A stretch of DNA of 64,000 bases, from assembly GCA_019634415.1 (NCBI GenBank), contig JAHQVJ010000174.1:42870-106869 (forward strand). Direction: 5' to 3'. Below the pieces are notes generated by a model. It searched no databases, was not told the origin of the DNA, and worked only from the letters and a program-made list of their open reading frames with translations. This DNA is from Myxococcales bacterium (lineage in GTDB: Bacteria; Myxococcota_A; UBA796; GCA-2862545). Both the position numbers and the translations under genes were made by a program. Each line of letters begins with the position of its first letter. The stretch's first letter is position 1. Positions 44,371-52,389 of this stretch are shown here, one piece after another.

Positions 44371-46312
44371 GGGCACCGCCACCGACCTGCTCGCCCTCGA
44401 CGCCGAGCAGCTGACCGCGCTGGTGGTGTCGTTGGGGCAGCCCGCCTACCGCGGCCGACAGATCCGCTCCTGGATCTACGAGCGAGGGGCCGGCAGCTTC
44501 GACCAGATGACGGATCTGCCCAAGGCGCTGCGGGCGCAGCTTCGGGAGGTGGCACAGCTCGGAACCCTCGACGTGGCCACCGAACAGAGCAGCCGCGACG
44601 GCACGCGCAAGCGGCTGTATCGGCTCGGCACGGGCCACTTCGTGGAGAGCGTGCTGATGCCCTACGCCGATGGACGGCGCACGGCCTGCATCAGCACCCA
44701 GGCTGGCTGTGCCATGGGCTGTACCTTCTGCGCTACCGGCCAGATGGGCTTCGTCCGCCACCTGAGCGACGCCGAGATCGTCGAGCAGGCTTGGCGCTTC
44801 TCCCAGGAGCTGAAGCAGCAGGAACTGCGCTTGTCCAACGTGGTGCTCATGGGCATGGGGGAGCCCTTCCACAACTACGACCACACCCTCGCTGCCATCC
44901 GCCGCCTCATGTCGGATCTGGGGATCGGCGCGCGGCACATCACGGTGAGCACCGTGGGGCTCGTGCCCCAGATCCGTCGCTTTGCGCAGGAGGGGCTGCA
45001 GGTGCGGCTGGCGGTCAGCCTTCACGCCGTGCGCGACGAGGCGCGTGGCGCCATCATGCCTGTCAATCGACGCTGGCCGCTGGCCGAGCTGATGTCCGCC
45101 TGCCGCGACTACGCCGACGCCACGGGTCGACGGATCACCTTCGAGTGGGCGCTGATCGAGGGGGTGAACGACGACGCGGACACTGCCGAGGAGCTGGCGC
45201 AGCTGATTGGCGGCTTGCCCGCCCACGTCAACCTGATCCCCCTCAACCCCACCCGTGGCTACGATGGCCGCCCCACCGCGGCGGGGCGCACCGACCGCTT
45301 CGTGCGCACGCTGCAGCGCCGTGGGATCGATGCCACCGTCCGGGTGCGGCGCGGGATCGACCTCGGCGTGACGCGCGCTGCGTTGGCTGAGCAGAGCGTG
45401 GTCCTGGAGCGCCAGCGGCACCCCACCGACGCCCCCCGGGAGCGACTGGACCGCGTGGCGATGGAGCTGTTCGAGGCGTTTCCCACGCGGTCGAGCGCCC
45501 GCAAGGCGGCGCGCCGAGGTGAGCTGGCCGTGGATGGGGTGATCAGCGAAGGCAGCCGCTGGGTGGAGCCAGGAAGCGAGGTGGCGCGGCTGCAGGGGCG
45601 GGTGGCGCCCCCGCCCCTGCGGGTGCCGCTCGAGGTGGTGCACGAAGATGCGCACCTGGCCGTGGTGATCAAGCCCAGCGGGCTGGCCACCAGCGGCCCG
45701 CGGCCGCGCACGCTGCAGCGGGCGTTGCTGCACAACCTGCAGCCCTCCGCCGAGCCCGACGCGATCCAGCCCACCCCCGCCCACCGCCTCGATGCCCCCA
45801 CTCGAGGGCTCGTGGCCGTCGCCAAGACGCGGCGGGGCCTGGCTGGGTTGGGGTGGGCCTTCCAGGCGCGCGAGGTGCGCAAGCACTATCGAGCCGTGCT
45901 CGTGGGCCGGCTCGAGGGGGAGGGAACGGTGCAGGTGGACCTCGACGAGCGCCCCGCGGTCACACGGTACCGCGTGTGCGATCACGGCCGGAGTCTGCAC
46001 TCTGGCTTCGTGACGCGTGTGGATCTGTGGCCGCACACGGGCCGCACGCATCAGATCCGGCGGCACATGGCCGGTCTCGGCCACCCGGTGCTGGGAGACG
46101 GGCTGTACGGCATCGACGGCCTGGTGTTGCGCGGCAAGGGGCTGTTCCTGTTCGCCCTTGGGTTGTCGCTGACCCATCCTGTGACGGGTGGCTCCCTCGA
46201 GCTGACGATCGCCGAGCCCTCCAAGGTGGAGAGCTTCCTCGCGCGGGAGGAGCGCCGGGTGGCGCGTCTGCGGCAAGCTGGGGCGTCAGCTCTCGATCAG
46301 CGCGAGCCGTAG
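44363..46312 (+). CDS. Fusion of an RlmN-type radical SAM enzyme and an RluA-type pseudouridine synthase
   Basis: A 649-residue protein. Residues 1-345 are RlmN-like: the radical SAM cluster CAMGCTFC (Cys116, 120, 123), the upstream Cys109 (TACISTQAGC; equivalent to E. coli Cys118), and MGMGEPFHNYDHT. RlmN methylates A2503 of 23S rRNA and A37 of some tRNAs. At the position of E. coli Cys355 (DIDAACGQL), which carries the methyl group, this protein has LGVTRAAL with Arg338. Residues 360-415 form an S4 RNA-binding domain and 420-640 an RluA-type synthase with HRLDAPTRGL (catalytic Asp477) and HTGRTHQIRRHMA. It overlaps the TPR-like gene by eight bases. Confidence 0.9.
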   Translation: MPEGTATDLLALDAEQLTALVVSLGQPAYRGRQIRSWIYERGAGSFDQMTDLPKALRAQLREVAQLGTLDVATEQSSRDGTRKRLYRLGTGHFVESVLMPYADGRRTACISTQAGCAMGCTFCATGQMGFVRHLSDAEIVEQAWRFSQELKQQELRLSNVVLMGMGEPFHNYDHTLAAIRRLMSDLGIGARHITVSTVGLVPQIRRFAQEGLQVRLAVSLHAVRDEARGAIMPVNRRWPLAELMSACRDYADATGRRITFEWALIEGVNDDADTAEELAQLIGGLPAHVNLIPLNPTRGYDGRPTAAGRTDRFVRTLQRRGIDATVRVRRGIDLGVTRAALAEQSVVLERQRHPTDAPRERLDRVAMELFEAFPTRSSARKAARRGELAVDGVISEGSRWVEPGSEVARLQGRVAPPPLRVPLEVVHEDAHLAVVIKPSGLATSGPRPRTLQRALLHNLQPSAEPDAIQPTPAHRLDAPTRGLVAVAKTRRGLAGLGWAFQAREVRKHYRAVLVGRLEGEGTVQVDLDERPAVTRYRVCDHGRSLHSGFVTRVDLWPHTGRTHQIRRHMAGLGHPVLGDGLYGIDGLVLRGKGLFLFALGLSLTHPVTGGSLELTIAEPSKVESFLAREERRVARLRQAGASALDQREP

Positions 46313-47110
46313 GGCGGCCGCTGCCGGGCTGGCCCGCTCACCGTGGTGGATCACGTACAGCGTGCGCGCCTCTGGGGTGCGCGGATCGGGCACCGCCACC
46401 AGGCTGCCGTCCGACAGCTCCCGCTCCACCGCTCTGTGCGAGACCAGGGCCACCCCCATGCCCGCCACCACGTGGGCCTTGATGGCCACCAGGCTGGTGA
46501 GCTCCATCGCGATGCGAGCGTCGGGGAAGTGGCGCTCCAGCAGCTCCCGGTGGTTCGCACCCGTGGGGAAGGTCAGGTGGGGCGCATCGGAGGGATCGAG
46601 GGCGGGGGACGCCACCAGCACCAGCGGGTCGGTGCGCCACACCTCCACCGAGGTCGACGCCGTCTGATCGGTGCTCACGATCCCCAGATCGAGATCGCCC
46701 GACTCCACCCGCCGGAGCACCTCCGTGCTCGGGCACTCCCGCAGGTACAGCCCGATGGCCGGGTACTGCGCTCGGAAGCGCGTGAGGCCCTCGGGGAGCA
46801 GGTAGGAGCACGCCGTGGCCCCCGCTCCGATCCGCACCTCTCCTGCATCGAGCCCCTCCACCGCCGCCACCGCGCGTCGGCCCTGCTCGATGGCGCCCAG
46901 CGCGGACTCGGCCCAGGGCTTCAGCGCGAGGCCGGCAGCCGTGGGCGTGGCTCCCTGGGGTCCGCGATCGAGCAGCTTGCCGCCAAGCGCCTCCTCCAGT
47001 CGCTTGATGGAGGCAGACAGCGCGGGCTGCGACAAGAATGCCTTGCGAGCCGCCTCGGTGAAGGTCCCGTGCTGGCAGACCAGCAGGAAGTGACGAAGCT
47101 CGTCGGTCAT
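46286..47110 (-). CDS. LysR-family transcriptional regulator
   Basis: A 274-residue regulator with an N-terminal winged helix (FLLVCQHGTFTEAARKAFLS, then QPALSASIKRLEEALGGKLLDR) and a C-terminal LysR substrate-binding domain (about 90-270). It overlaps the 3' end of the RlmN-RluA fusion by 27 bases on the opposite strand. It is divergent from a TauE/SafE-type exporter gene with 79 bases between, the classic layout for a LysR protein and its target. The inducer is unknown. Confidence 0.92.
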   Translation of the reverse strand: MTDELRHFLLVCQHGTFTEAARKAFLSQPALSASIKRLEEALGGKLLDRGPQGATPTAAGLALKPWAESALGAIEQGRRAVAAVEGLDAGEVRIGAGATACSYLLPEGLTRFRAQYPAIGLYLRECPSTEVLRRVESGDLDLGIVSTDQTASTSVEVWRTDPLVLVASPALDPSDAPHLTFPTGANHRELLERHFPDARIAMELTSLVAIKAHVVAGMGVALVSHRAVERELSDGSLVAVPDPRTPEARTLYVIHHGERASPAAAALRLALIES

Positions 47111-47141
47111 TTGTATGACCTATTGCGTTCATCCAAAAGTT

Positions 47142-47156
47142 CCATTTTTCGAATGG
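47142..47156. promoter_or_regulatory. Candidate LysR-type operator
   Basis: CCATT-TTTCG-AATGG is a perfect five-base inverted repeat in the 79-base divergent gap. It includes a T-N11-A arrangement (T47141 to A47153) as in LysR boxes and is the most AT-rich part of this gap. It probably serves both the regulator and the exporter gene. Confidence 0.4.
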
Positions 47157-47189
47157 CCCTCGACGAGGGATGGAGCGGGTGGAGGTCGC

Positions 47190-47903
47190 ATGGGGCTTTG
47201 GATCTTGGCCGTCGGCTGGGTCGCGGGCATGGTGACGACGGTGGCGGGCATGGGGGGAGGCATGATCCTCATCCTGGCCTTGGCGGCCGGGAGCGGCGAT
47301 CCGGTGTACGCCATCGCGGTGAGCACACCTGCGCTGCTGGTGGGCAATGCCCATCGGCTGTGGTTGTTTCGCGAGCACGTGCAGTGGTCGGTGGCGGCTC
47401 CCTTCGTGGTGGCCGCCGTTCCTGGAGCGATGGTGGGGGGAGCCTTCGTCACGACGTTGCCCGATGCCTGGGTTCAGACCGCGATGTTGCTGGCCGCCCT
47501 GTTGGCCATCGCGCGGTACGTCGGCTGGCTCGTGGTGAAGGTCACGCCGCTGGCGCTCGCGCCGATGGGCTTCGGGGTGGGGGTCGCGAGCACCGTGGGC
47601 GGCGCAGGTGCATTGGCGGGCCCGATCCTGCTGTCGGTGGGGCTGTCGGGCTCGGCGTACATCGCTACCATGTCGTTGAGCGCGCTGTCGATGCATCTGG
47701 GGCGACTGGTGGCCTTCGGCGCCACAGGTCAGGTGGACGGCCGGCTGCTCGTCCTGGCGCTGGGCCTGGCCGCGATGATCACGGTGGGCAATGCCATGGG
47801 ACGCCGGGTGCGGCAGGCCCTCGAGGACGGGACGGTGCGGCGCCTGGAGCTGGGAACGGCGGTGGGGCTGGTGTTCCTGGCGGTGGGCGGCCTCGCGACC
47901 TGA
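47190..47903 (+). CDS. TauE/SafE-family (sulfite exporter-type) membrane protein
   Basis: A 237-residue polytopic membrane protein of about seven to eight segments with the family's repeated Gly-rich motif (TTVAGMGGGMILILALAAG, later STVGGAGALAGPILLSVGL). TauE/SafE (TSUP) transporters export sulfite, sulfoacetate or related small anions. GGAGG (47181-47185) lies four bases before the ATG at 47190, preferred to an upstream start at 47115 that would overlap the regulator region. It is divergent from a LysR gene. Confidence 0.88.
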   Translation: MGLWILAVGWVAGMVTTVAGMGGGMILILALAAGSGDPVYAIAVSTPALLVGNAHRLWLFREHVQWSVAAPFVVAAVPGAMVGGAFVTTLPDAWVQTAMLLAALLAIARYVGWLVVKVTPLALAPMGFGVGVASTVGGAGALAGPILLSVGLSGSAYIATMSLSALSMHLGRLVAFGATGQVDGRLLVLALGLAAMITVGNAMGRRVRQALEDGTVRRLELGTAVGLVFLAVGGLAT

Positions 47904-47943
47904 TGTGCCGGGTCGGTGCGGTGATCACAGGCTAAGCCGGTGA

Positions 47944-48738
47944 ATGCTCGCACCGTATGCGGCCTTCGCCCGGGCCGCGTTCCAGCGCCAGTTCGCGTAC
48001 CGCACCGCCAACTGGGCGGGGCTGTTCACCAACGTCTTCTTCTTGTTCTTTCGCGCGGCTGCCCTCGCCGCGTGCTTCGACGCGAGGAGCCAGATCGGTG
48101 GGCTGACCGTCCAGGACGTGGTGACCTACGTGACCGTGAGCCAGTCCCTGGTGATGGTGTGCCCGCAGTGGGGGGTGCTCGGGCTCGCGGTGAGCGTGCA
48201 CACAGGCCAAGTGGCGATGGATCTGGTGCGTCCGGTGAACCTCGTGGGCATGTACCTGAGCCGTCGCCTGGCGATCTCCGGGTACTACGTGATCATGCGC
48301 ATGCTGCCCCTGCTGGCCGTGGGACGGCTCGCGGGCCTGCTCTCGTTTCCACCGAGTCCGGCGCTGTGGCTGCCGTTCGCCTCGAGCGTCGTGCTCGCGG
48401 CCTGGATCGGGATCTGCCTGATCTTCCTGGTGGAGGTGAGCAGCTTCTGGTTCGAGGGAGATCGCGGCGTGCGCTACCTGGTCATGGGGCTGGCCGTGCT
48501 GCCATCGGGGCTGATCCTACCGGCAGACTTCTTCCCCGAGGCCGTGCAGACGGTGTTCGCCCTCACGCCCTTTCCCTACACGCTGTACGTGCCCACGGAG
48601 GTGTGGCTGGGGCGCTTGGGGGGCGTCTCGCTCCTGGCGAACCTGGGAGCACAGCTGGCCTGGGCGGTGGGCCTGACGATCGGGTGCCTGGTGGCGCTGT
48701 CCGCGGGCGAGCGACGCCTGCAGATCATGGGCGGGTGA
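47944..48738 (+). CDS. ABC-2-type transporter permease (subunit 1)
   Basis: A 264-residue membrane protein with about six hydrophobic segments. It belongs to the DUF990-like ABC-2 permease type that occurs as two permease genes with one ATPase gene, often annotated as daunorubicin/viologen- or polysaccharide-type exporters. The N-terminal amphipathic segment AFARAAFQRQFAYRTANWAG is typical. It starts one base before the next gene's ribosome-binding site region and is followed by its partner permease two bases after its stop. Confidence 0.8.
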   Translation: MLAPYAAFARAAFQRQFAYRTANWAGLFTNVFFLFFRAAALAACFDARSQIGGLTVQDVVTYVTVSQSLVMVCPQWGVLGLAVSVHTGQVAMDLVRPVNLVGMYLSRRLAISGYYVIMRMLPLLAVGRLAGLLSFPPSPALWLPFASSVVLAAWIGICLIFLVEVSSFWFEGDRGVRYLVMGLAVLPSGLILPADFFPEAVQTVFALTPFPYTLYVPTEVWLGRLGGVSLLANLGAQLAWAVGLTIGCLVALSAGERRLQIMGG

Positions 48739-48739
48739 G

Positions 48740-49531
48740 ATGCGGGTCTATGCGCTGCTGCTGGCGGCCTCTCTGAAGGGGCAGATGGGCTTCCGGAGCT
48801 CGTTCCTGCTCGAGACGGTGGGGCGCTTCTGGCTCACGGCCCTGGAGCTCGTCGCAGTCTTCGTGATGTTCACCCACGTCGACGGCCTGGGCGGCTTCTC
48901 GCAGTGGGAGGTGGTGTACCTGTACGGGGTGGCGAGCCTGGCGCTGGGCCTGGCGGAGATCGCCACGGACGGCATGAAGGACATGCCCGAGCTCGTGCGC
49001 ACGGGGGGACTGGACGTGGTGTTCGTGCGGCCCGTGCCGGCCCTGGTGCAGGTCCTCGGGCGCAAGTGCCGGCCCCACCACCTGGGTCGCGCAGGCCAGG
49101 GGGCGGTGGCGGTGGTGGCCGCACTGTGGGTGCTGCAGCTTCCCGTCGGCCCCCTACAGCTGTTCATGCTCACCGTGAACGTGGGAGGGTGCACCGCGAT
49201 CTTCGTCGGGCTGTTCATCGCGAGCGCTGCCACCACGGTGTTCACGGTGCAGTCGTCCGAGGCGTTCAGCGCGTTCACCTACGGGGGCGTACAGATGACG
49301 CAGTTCCCGATCACCATCTACGGTCGACTGCTGCGAAGCCTGTTCCTGTGGATCGTGCCGCTCGGCTTCACGAGCTACTTCCCCGCGCTAGTGGTGCTGG
49401 GCAAGCCGGATGCCCTGGGCTTCGGCCCCCTCGTGCCCTTCGCTGCACCCTTGGTGGCGGGGGCCTTCCTGGGGGTGTGCCTGGCCTGGTGGTCCTATGC
49501 GCTGGGTCGCTACCAGAGCACGGGGAGCTGA
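48740..49531 (+). CDS. ABC-2-type transporter permease (subunit 2)
   Basis: A 263-residue membrane protein, partner of the preceding permease. It starts with the same kind of amphipathic helix (LLLAASLKGQMGFRSSFLLE) and has about six membrane segments. The C-terminal segment GFTSYFPALVVLGKPD is common in this family. The stop is one base before the ATPase start. Together the three genes encode one exporter of unknown substrate. Confidence 0.8.
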   Translation: MRVYALLLAASLKGQMGFRSSFLLETVGRFWLTALELVAVFVMFTHVDGLGGFSQWEVVYLYGVASLALGLAEIATDGMKDMPELVRTGGLDVVFVRPVPALVQVLGRKCRPHHLGRAGQGAVAVVAALWVLQLPVGPLQLFMLTVNVGGCTAIFVGLFIASAATTVFTVQSSEAFSAFTYGGVQMTQFPITIYGRLLRSLFLWIVPLGFTSYFPALVVLGKPDALGFGPLVPFAAPLVAGAFLGVCLAWWSYALGRYQSTGS

Positions 49532-49532
49532 G

Positions 49533-50564
49533 ATGGGTGCCGTCGTCGCAGACGCGTTGAACAAGACCTTTCGCGTGCTCGATCACCGCCCGGGCCTGCT
49601 GGGGGCCGTGCGCAACCTGTTCTCGGCGGCCGGTCGGGACGTATCAGCCGTCCGCGACGTCTCCTTCACCATCGAGCCAGGCGAGATGGTGGGCTACGTC
49701 GGCCCCAACGGCTCTGGCAAGTCCACCACGCTGAAGATGCTGACCGGGATCCTGCGCCCCACGTCGGGCCAGGCGGTGGTCTGTGGGCTGTCGTCCACGG
49801 CGGACCGTCGCGCCCTCGCACGTCGGATCGGGGTGGTCTTCGGTCAGCGAACACAGCTGTGGTGGGACCTTCCGCCCATGGAGGGCTTTCGCTTGCTGCG
49901 GCACATCTACGGCGTGCCGCTGCCGGACTTCGAGCGGCGTCTCGAGGAGCTCGTGGAGCGCCTCGCGCTGGCCGACGTGCTGGACGTGCCGGTCCGCAAG
50001 CTGTCGCTGGGGCAGAAGATGCGGTGCGAGCTGGTGGCGGCCTTGCTCCACGGTCCCGAGGTGTTGTTCCTCGACGAGCCCACCATCGGGCTGGACGTGG
50101 TGGTCAAGGAGGAGCTGCACACCTTTCTGCGCGCCCTGAACGCCGATCACGGCACCACGATGCTGCTGACGTCGCACGATCTGGACGACATCGAGCAGCT
50201 CTGCTCGCGAGTGATCGTGATCGATCGCGGTGAGCGGCTACACGACGGGGATCTGGCCTCGCTCCACCGGCGCTATGGGCACGTGCGTCGGATCTCGCTG
50301 CAGCTGGCGGCCGCCGGCGAGGAGCCCTGGGCGCTGCCCGATGGCGCCTGGGTGGAGCGCTCCGAGGGGCGGCAGGTGGTGATCGCCTTCGATGCCGATC
50401 GCGTAGCTGCGCCGTTGCTCGTGCGGGGCGTGCTCTCGCACGTGGAGGTGGTGGATCTGGCCGTTCACGAGGCGCGCATCGAGGACGTGATCAAGCGGAT
50501 CCATCGGGGGCCGGATCGGCCGCTGCCGGCGGCGGGTAGGGCAAGTCCACCGCCAGAAAGGTGA
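49533..50564 (+). CDS. ABC transporter ATP-binding protein
   Basis: A 343-residue ATPase: Walker A GPNGSGKST (about residues 58-66), signature LSLGQKMRCEL, Walker B VLFLDEP, and LLTSHDLDD as the H-loop. The first 40 residues (ALNKTFRVLDHRPGLLGAVRNLF) and the C-terminal domain after about residue 245 are typical of NatA/DrrA-like exporter ATPases. The gene completes the permease operon. Its 3' end overlaps the convergent PP2C phosphatase gene by 74 bases. Confidence 0.92.
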   Translation: MGAVVADALNKTFRVLDHRPGLLGAVRNLFSAAGRDVSAVRDVSFTIEPGEMVGYVGPNGSGKSTTLKMLTGILRPTSGQAVVCGLSSTADRRALARRIGVVFGQRTQLWWDLPPMEGFRLLRHIYGVPLPDFERRLEELVERLALADVLDVPVRKLSLGQKMRCELVAALLHGPEVLFLDEPTIGLDVVVKEELHTFLRALNADHGTTMLLTSHDLDDIEQLCSRVIVIDRGERLHDGDLASLHRRYGHVRRISLQLAAAGEEPWALPDGAWVERSEGRQVVIAFDADRVAAPLLVRGVLSHVEVVDLAVHEARIEDVIKRIHRGPDRPLPAAGRASPPPER

Positions 50565-51387
50565 TGTCGTCGGACCAGGGCGCCTCGGCGCGATGAGCCC
50601 GCACGCGCCGACGGACCTGCTCGCACACCGACCGCGCTGTCATGGCCTCGGTGGTGCAGGCCTCCCACAGCCGGCGATCCCCGAACTGGGCATCCTCGGG
50701 GGACTGCGCCTCGCGCACCCCGTCGGTGAACAAGGCGAGGACCTCCATGGGGCCGAAGGGCACCTGGCGAGACTGGTACTTGTGGGCAGCCACGGCACCC
50801 AGCGGTGGCGAGCCGTGCCCGCGGATGGGCTGCACGCCGGAGGGGCCGATCAGCAACGGGGGTGGGTGGCCTGCGTTGGCCACCTCGAGGGTGGAGGCAG
50901 CCAGATCGATCTGCACCGCCACCGCGGAGATCAGGTAGTCGTGGCCGAGGCCGTCGATGGCCACGCGGTTGAGGATGCTGAGCCATGTGGACGGAGGCAA
51001 GCTCGGACGGCTGCCCAGCGAGGCCGTCATGGCGGCACCGATGAGCAGGCTGCCCACCAGCGCGGCTTGCACGCCATGTCCGCTCACGTCGGCGATGAGC
51101 AGAAGATCGGTGGAGGGGCTGGTGGCGTGGGTGAGCCAGCAGTCACCCGAGCACAGCGAGGCGGCCTCGGTCCACGCCTCGACGTGGCAGTTGGCGGACT
51201 CGGTGCCGACCGCGTGCAGCTGGTCTTGCACCCGCGCGCCCTCTGCGAGATCGGCGTACAGGGTCTCGTCCGACGCGTCTCCATCGGGTGCTGCGAAGGC
51301 GGCCATGAGGATCCCCGTGGCCACACCCGCGGACAGCTCCCCGGTCGCGACCTGATCGATCACCTGCTGGATCCGCTGGCGGTCCAT
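50491..51387 (-). CDS. PP2C-type (SpoIIE/RsbU-like) protein phosphatase
   Basis: A 298-residue metal-dependent Ser/Thr phosphatase. Motifs: LLLIADVSGHGVQAALV (metal site), GHPPPLLIGPSG, LALFTDGVREA and SDDITFLAV, all of the SpoIIE/RsbU family. An N-terminal helical segment of about 70 residues may be regulatory. The ATG shares a base with the stop of the upstream HATPase gene, so the two are translationally coupled as in a partner-switching module. The 3' end overlaps the opposing ABC ATPase gene by 74 bases. Confidence 0.9.
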   Translation of the reverse strand: MDRQRIQQVIDQVATGELSAGVATGILMAAFAAPDGDASDETLYADLAEGARVQDQLHAVGTESANCHVEAWTEAASLCSGDCWLTHATSPSTDLLLIADVSGHGVQAALVGSLLIGAAMTASLGSRPSLPPSTWLSILNRVAIDGLGHDYLISAVAVQIDLAASTLEVANAGHPPPLLIGPSGVQPIRGHGSPPLGAVAAHKYQSRQVPFGPMEVLALFTDGVREAQSPEDAQFGDRRLWEACTTEAMTARSVCEQVRRRVRAHRAEAPWSDDITFLAVDLPYPPPAAADPAPDGSA

Positions 51388-52370
51388 CAACCCTGATGCG
51401 CCGAGAAGAAGAAGATGGAGGGGATGTCGGCCTCGGACTTGGGAGCCCGACGCTGGGTCCACGATACCTGTGTGCTCCTCCCTGGCGTGACCTCCACCCG
51501 CAGCACGTCCGCTGCACGGAAGATGGTGAACATTCCGAGGCCGGCCCCCCCGTGGCTGGTGTCGAGGGTGACCACCCCGGAGCGATGGCTGTTGAGCCCG
51601 CGGGCCAGCGAGGCGAAGAACCGGCCCGAGGTGAGCTTGCCGAATGGATCCGTGGCGTCCAGCGAGATCTGATCGCAGCTGATCCACAGGGCGAGGGTGG
51701 GGGTCTGCTGGCCGTCGAGCACCACGTCCGCGGCGCGATCGGCTGCGTGCAGCGGGGCGCCGTGCTCGTCCACGGGGGCGTCGTAGATGGCGTTCATGAG
51801 CAGCTCGTGGCCCACCAGCGACAGCGTGTTGCACGAGCGGCGGGTCAACCCCGTCCGCCGCGCCACGCGCTCCAGATCTTGCACGATCTTGCGCGACTGA
51901 CCCGTGCTCGACGGGCGCCACATCACGGCGGTGGAGCCCCAGGGCATGAGGTCGTGCCCGGTGGGCGCAGGCTCCGTGGGCACGAGCACGCGACGGGCCG
52001 CGTACATGAGCATCGGGCCGTCGTGGGCGTCGAGCAGGCCCACCACCGCGGGGACCTCGGAGGCGAGCGTCAGCATCTTCACGGACGCGCGCCGCCACAG
52101 CACGATCACTCGCGCCGAGGGAGCCACGATGGCGGCCTTGGCCACTGCGGCGGGGGCTGCGTCCTCGTCGACCACCACCAGGCGGGTGTGGGGCACCAGG
52201 TCGTCCAGGCTGGCACGCTCCACCTGAGCCCCGGGATCGACGGCTCGCACGGCGTCGCACACCGGTCCGACGACGGCGTCGTCGGGGGTGATCACCGCCA
52301 CGCTGCGGGTCCGTGGGGTGATGGGCTGGCGCCAGACGGGAAACGGGGCTCGGGCGGGCCGTTGGCTCAT
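51387..52370 (-). CDS. RsbW-like HATPase with receiver-like N-terminus
   Basis: A 327-residue protein. Residues about 22-130 look like a receiver domain without its usual residues (SVAVITPDD, then LVVVDEDAA at the acceptor position and VIVLWRRAS). Residues about 160-305 are a GHKL ATPase: N-box VGHELLMNAIYDA (Glu189, Asn193), G1-like TDPFGKL and G2 GGAGLGMFTI. RsbW-like proteins phosphorylate anti-sigma antagonists; the adjacent PP2C would reverse that. The ATG at 52370 is chosen because homology starts soon after; upstream codons are not conserved in character. No STAS antagonist or sigma factor is present in the window. Confidence 0.8.
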   Translation of the reverse strand: MSQRPARAPFPVWRQPITPRTRSVAVITPDDAVVGPVCDAVRAVDPGAQVERASLDDLVPHTRLVVVDEDAAPAAVAKAAIVAPSARVIVLWRRASVKMLTLASEVPAVVGLLDAHDGPMLMYAARRVLVPTEPAPTGHDLMPWGSTAVMWRPSSTGQSRKIVQDLERVARRTGLTRRSCNTLSLVGHELLMNAIYDAPVDEHGAPLHAADRAADVVLDGQQTPTLALWISCDQISLDATDPFGKLTSGRFFASLARGLNSHRSGVVTLDTSHGGAGLGMFTIFRAADVLRVEVTPGRSTQVSWTQRRAPKSEADIPSIFFFSAHQG

Positions 52371-52389
52371 GGCGATCCCAGGGAGGAGG

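Noticed and set aside
45340..45400. Possible frameshift that would restore a Cys at the end of the RlmN domain
   Set aside because: The next frame gives DARCVG then a stop, with the Cys offset from the expected position, and the in-frame sequence continues into a clean S4 domain. Kept only as a check, not as an annotation.
50491..52260. Reading the PP2C gene as one 589-residue protein with an Arg/Gly-rich N-terminus
   Set aside because: The first 290 codons are a shadow of the HATPase gene in another frame; the true start is the ATG at 51387 coupled to the HATPase stop.
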